A stretch of 64,000 bases of DNA, taken from the NCBI RefSeq assembly GCF_018688155.1, contig NZ_CP061312.1:372001-436000 (forward strand). The letters run 5' to 3'. The position numbers and the translations under genes were made by a program. Each line of letters starts with the position of its first letter. Position 1 is the stretch's first letter. Below are positions 61,660 to 64,000 of the stretch, piece by piece. This DNA is from Polynucleobacter sp. AP-Sving-400A-A2. Lineage in GTDB: Bacteria; Pseudomonadota; Gammaproteobacteria; Burkholderiales; Burkholderiaceae. The notes under the pieces are model-generated. The model made no database searches, was not told the DNA's origin, and saw only the letters and a list, made by a program, of their open reading frames with translations.

Positions 61660-61703
61660 AGTTAGTTCACAGTCTTAAGTAGTTATTTGAGGCAGGAGAT
61701 TGC

Positions 61704-62051
61704 TTAGGGTTGGCTAATTATTGGTTTAGGCATGAAAGCTTGGCATAAAACACTGCATTTATCTGTCATTAAAAGGTACTTTACCCTAGAATCCGTGCTC
61801 GATTTAAGGGTTTGAAGGTATCCAGCGGCACATAGCGCATCTACAAACTTCTTCACTGTGAGGTGGCTACAGGAAAAATAGCTATATAACCCCTTCAAAG
61901 AGAGTTCTTCACCTTGGTTTTGCTTGTCCAAAACAATCAAAACGATCCCCAAGGGAATATTCGAATATTGACCCTGGAGTTCTTTTTCCGGAAAAAACCG
62001 CCAAAGAGACTCTGCAGGCACTAAATAGGGGCTTGAGAAGACATATTTCAT
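61704..62051 (-). CDS. Small winged-helix DNA-binding protein
   Basis: A 115-residue protein with a MarR/winged-helix-like centre: 'LSLKGLYSYFSCSHLTVKKF' (helix-turn-helix) followed by 'VDALCAAGYLQTLKSSTDSR' and 'VKYLLMT' (wing and strand). This suggests a transcription regulator. It is divergent from the large surface-protein gene at 62392 and shares with it a 340-base spacer holding a large palindrome, so it is a candidate regulator of that gene. Confidence 0.6.
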   Translation of the reverse strand: MKYVFSSPYLVPAESLWRFFPEKELQGQYSNIPLGIVLIVLDKQNQGEELSLKGLYSYFSCSHLTVKKFVDALCAAGYLQTLKSSTDSRVKYLLMTDKCSVLCQAFMPKPIISQP

Positions 62052-62391
62052 AAGTAAGGAGAAATAAGGTCCATAAAACCCGATTGTATATCTAATTTAT
62101 AGATATAAAAAATTAATATAAGTAAATCAGGAATACTTAATTGGCAAATAAAGCTAAACAAAGTAGAGGAAAAAGCCGATATAAAAGTAGGAGATCAGTT
62201 CAAGACTCAAAGATTACATATGAAATCTGGAGCTTTAAGAGATGCAGATGCCAGATAGCTTAAAAAAGTGTAATTGAGGGTCCCGCAAAAATATATAAAA
62301 TATATACCTATATATTTTATATATTTTTACTAATCAGATCGAAGTGTTTATCCGTTTAAGTAAGTAAGTGATTAATTAATAGGAGTACAAG
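62052..62391. promoter_or_regulatory. 340-base divergent spacer with a 42-base perfect palindrome
   Basis: At 62287-62306 and 62309-62328 are two 20-base arms, perfect inverted copies made only of A and T, around a CC centre. The right arm ends in TTTTT. It could be an operator, a cruciform-prone element, or a strong hairpin in the leader of the surface-protein mRNA. A ribosome site AGGAG (62381-62385) precedes the ATG at 62392. The rest is AT-rich with no gene-like frame. Confidence 0.7.
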
Positions 62392-64000
62392 ATGACTTTA
62401 GCAATCAAAATTGGCGCAAGTTCAAACGTTTATGACAATATTGCCCTTGCCAACTCAATGAGGGGAAATCAAAAACTCTCCATTACTGGCACAGGTGCAG
62501 AAATTTATAGCAGCCTTTCTACTCTACTGAGCAATGTAGACGGGATTGGCGCAATAAAGTCGACTAGCGATATAGTTGTGACCGCCGCTGAAGTTGCTAC
62601 TAATAAAGCTGTACTCTTAAAGCTAGGAACTAAAAGCCTTGTTTTACAAGGAACTTCAGCAGGTCCTGGTGGTGGTGCAGCAGGTGGTGTGGAGACAAAT
62701 ACCAACGTAGCGACCAACTTTACTGCCCTAGATTCTGTGTATACGAAATTTAAGTCATTAAATATCTCTGGCGATACAACGATTGACGTATCTAAATTAA
62801 GTACAGCAGTGAATTTAGGTGGCATGGGAATTTTATCCGGAAAAACATTTAATATTTCTGGCACTGGGGCAGACTTGAAGACTTATATGTCTTCTATCCT
62901 GAAAAACATTAACAAGATCGGCACTATAGAAATAGCGGCTTTATCAACAGCGGAGTTTACTGCTGACCAGCTAAAGATTGTTGGGGATAAGCTGACTAAA
63001 GCAAATGCGGCCACTTCTACTGTTTTGTTGAAAGATACGGCTGATAGATTACTAACAACAGATGGATTGGCCTTAATCAGTAAGTACAACAATACCAACA
63101 TCAACCCATTACCAACGACAACTACCGTTGCTAGCTTTGTTGACGCTACAGATGTGATCACTGCCACAGCTAACCATAAGCTAAATACAGGTGATGTAGT
63201 TTCATTTAACGGGACAGCCAACGGTGACCTGGTTGATGGCGATAGCTATTATGTTAGAAAACTTTCTGACAGTTCTTTTGCCCTTTATGACACATATGCA
63301 CATGCAGTAGCTACGAGTTCTGTAGTCGGCAAACGTGCTGTAACCACTGGTCTTGCGGGGACATTTAGTAACCAAGTAGGAATTCCACCTACTAGGGTTA
63401 CCACATTAAATGATGTTCAGGTGACTAATGCCTCAGTAGCTCAAGCAGACCGATTTGTTACTTTAACTACTTTAGTAGGTAGCCCTGCAGAAGGTGCAAA
63501 TATTCGCCCCTTAGCAAATATTGTTAGCAAGGTTGATATTGCTGATACCGTTGCCAAGTTAAATGCTGGTACAGATTCAGTTGCTACTTTAGCTAGCTCC
63601 ACTAACGGTGCTACATCAGCTACTAACGGAATTATTACGACAGGTGTACATGGATTTACAACAGGTGATAGAGTTACCTACAGCAGTACAGGTACTGCAT
63701 TATCCGGCCTAGTTAGTGGAGCCAACTACTATGTTGGCGTATTAAGTTCCACTCAATTTGTTTTATATTCAACAAAAGCAGATGCACTAGCTGCTGATAC
63801 TAGTACCCCTGCAAATGCATATGCTACAAGTCCCTGGATAGTGCAAACTACGGCAGGAGCTGGTACTCAAACATTTACTGCTAGTGCATTAGATAAAACA
63901 ATGAGCAATATCGGTAGATTAAAAGATGGTGCTGGCTCTGTAGGGAGAGTGACAATTTTAGGCTCTGGCTCGATTACATCAACAAGCTTAAGTGCAATTA
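62392..64000 (+). CDS. Very large repetitive surface protein, 3' partial
   Basis: Open for 536 codons to the window end with no stop. Composition is Thr/Ser/Ala/Asn/Gly-rich with few Cys, Trp or Met, as in giant surface adhesins. Two kinds of repeat are visible: 'ISGTGAEIYSSLSTLLSNVD' recurs as 'ISGTGADLKTYMSSILKNIN'; and 'HKLNTGDVVSFNG' with 'YYVRKLSDSSFALYDTYAHA' recurs as 'HGFTTGDRVTYSSTG' with 'YYVGVLSSTQFVLYSTKADA'. The second pattern is seen in large extracellular repeat proteins. No N-terminal signal peptide is present, so export by a type I system through a C-terminal signal outside the window is likely. Start ATG with AGGAG. Confidence 0.8.
   Translation, partial: MTLAIKIGASSNVYDNIALANSMRGNQKLSITGTGAEIYSSLSTLLSNVDGIGAIKSTSDIVVTAAEVATNKAVLLKLGTKSLVLQGTSAGPGGGAAGGVETNTNVATNFTALDSVYTKFKSLNISGDTTIDVSKLSTAVNLGGMGILSGKTFNISGTGADLKTYMSSILKNINKIGTIEIAALSTAEFTADQLKIVGDKLTKANAATSTVLLKDTADRLLTTDGLALISKYNNTNINPLPTTTTVASFVDATDVITATANHKLNTGDVVSFNGTANGDLVDGDSYYVRKLSDSSFALYDTYAHAVATSSVVGKRAVTTGLAGTFSNQVGIPPTRVTTLNDVQVTNASVAQADRFVTLTTLVGSPAEGANIRPLANIVSKVDIADTVAKLNAGTDSVATLASSTNGATSATNGIITTGVHGFTTGDRVTYSSTGTALSGLVSGANYYVGVLSSTQFVLYSTKADALAADTSTPANAYATSPWIVQTTAGAGTQTFTASALDKTMSNIGRLKDGAGSVGRVTILGSGSITSTSLSAI

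Noticed and set aside
62505..63221. Two minus-strand open frames of 119 and 112 codons
   Set aside because: They are antisense to the start of the giant surface-protein gene, which has a good ribosome site and clear internal repeats; the open frames come from its Thr/Ala/Ser-rich codons.
1..64000. Insertion sequences, prophage, tRNA or rRNA genes
   Set aside because: No transposase, integrase, terminal inverted repeats with target duplications, or recognisable RNA gene was seen on either strand by eye.

Overview
This window is almost entirely one large flagellar gene island, with short non-flagellar stretches at each end. The DNA is AT-leaning and gene-dense. It carries rpoN, a FlrB/FlrC-type sigma-54 two-component pair and the polar-flagellum block flhA-flhF-flhG-fliA. 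These features suggest a low-GC, polarly flagellated betaproteobacterium, perhaps a Burkholderiales freshwater lineage such as Polynucleobacter. The taxonomic call is inference from gene style, because no rRNA or tRNA gene is present to anchor it.

Layout. Positions 1-4400 hold a RodZ-like protein (cut by the window edge), a bactofilin, several small unknown membrane or secreted proteins and a diguanylate cyclase. rpoN (minus strand) and two small genes follow to 6850. From 6864 to 15071 runs one plus-strand operon: a YcgR-like PilZ protein, two membrane proteins (one with a PDZ domain), a PilI/CheW-like protein, a PilJ-like membrane protein, a CheA-like protein, then flgA, flgM and flgN. A minus-strand block follows (fliA, flhG, flhF, flhA, a Sel1 protein; 15092-21418). 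Next is the filament operon fliC-flaG-fliD-fliS with a second FliK-like/FlhB-like pair (21750-26456), and the minus-strand operon flrB-flrC-fliE. The export, switch and basal-body operon fliF-G-H-I-J-K-L-M-N-O-P-Q-R spans 29650-42179. A secreted unknown, an alpha-carbonic anhydrase and a TPR glycosyltransferase-like protein interrupt the island (42169-46061). The rod, hook and motor operon flgB-C-D-E-F-G-H-I-J-K-L, motA, motB, three accessory envelope proteins and flhB closes it (46368-61060). The right end has a lipoprotein, a winged-helix protein and the start of a very large repeat-containing surface protein that runs off the edge.

How it fits together. RpoN with FlrB/FlrC is expected to drive hook-basal-body genes; near-perfect sigma-54 promoters lie in front of flgB and fliD. 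FliA and FlgM give the late checkpoint. c-di-GMP inputs (diguanylate cyclase, PilZ protein) are close by. The most unusual theme is that the chemotaxis-derived parts have been stripped. The CheA-like protein has no phosphoacceptor His motif and no recognisable ATP-binding kinase motifs. The PilJ-like protein lacks the methyl-accepting hairpin. FliM lacks the N-terminal CheY-binding peptide. No cheY, cheA or cheB follows fliA, where polar flagellates often carry them. Together these suggest a kinase-free, chemosensory-derived assembly wired to flagella or surface sensing. A second striking feature is fliK, whose ruler region contains nearly identical 276-bp tandem repeats, one copy carrying a single-base frameshift.
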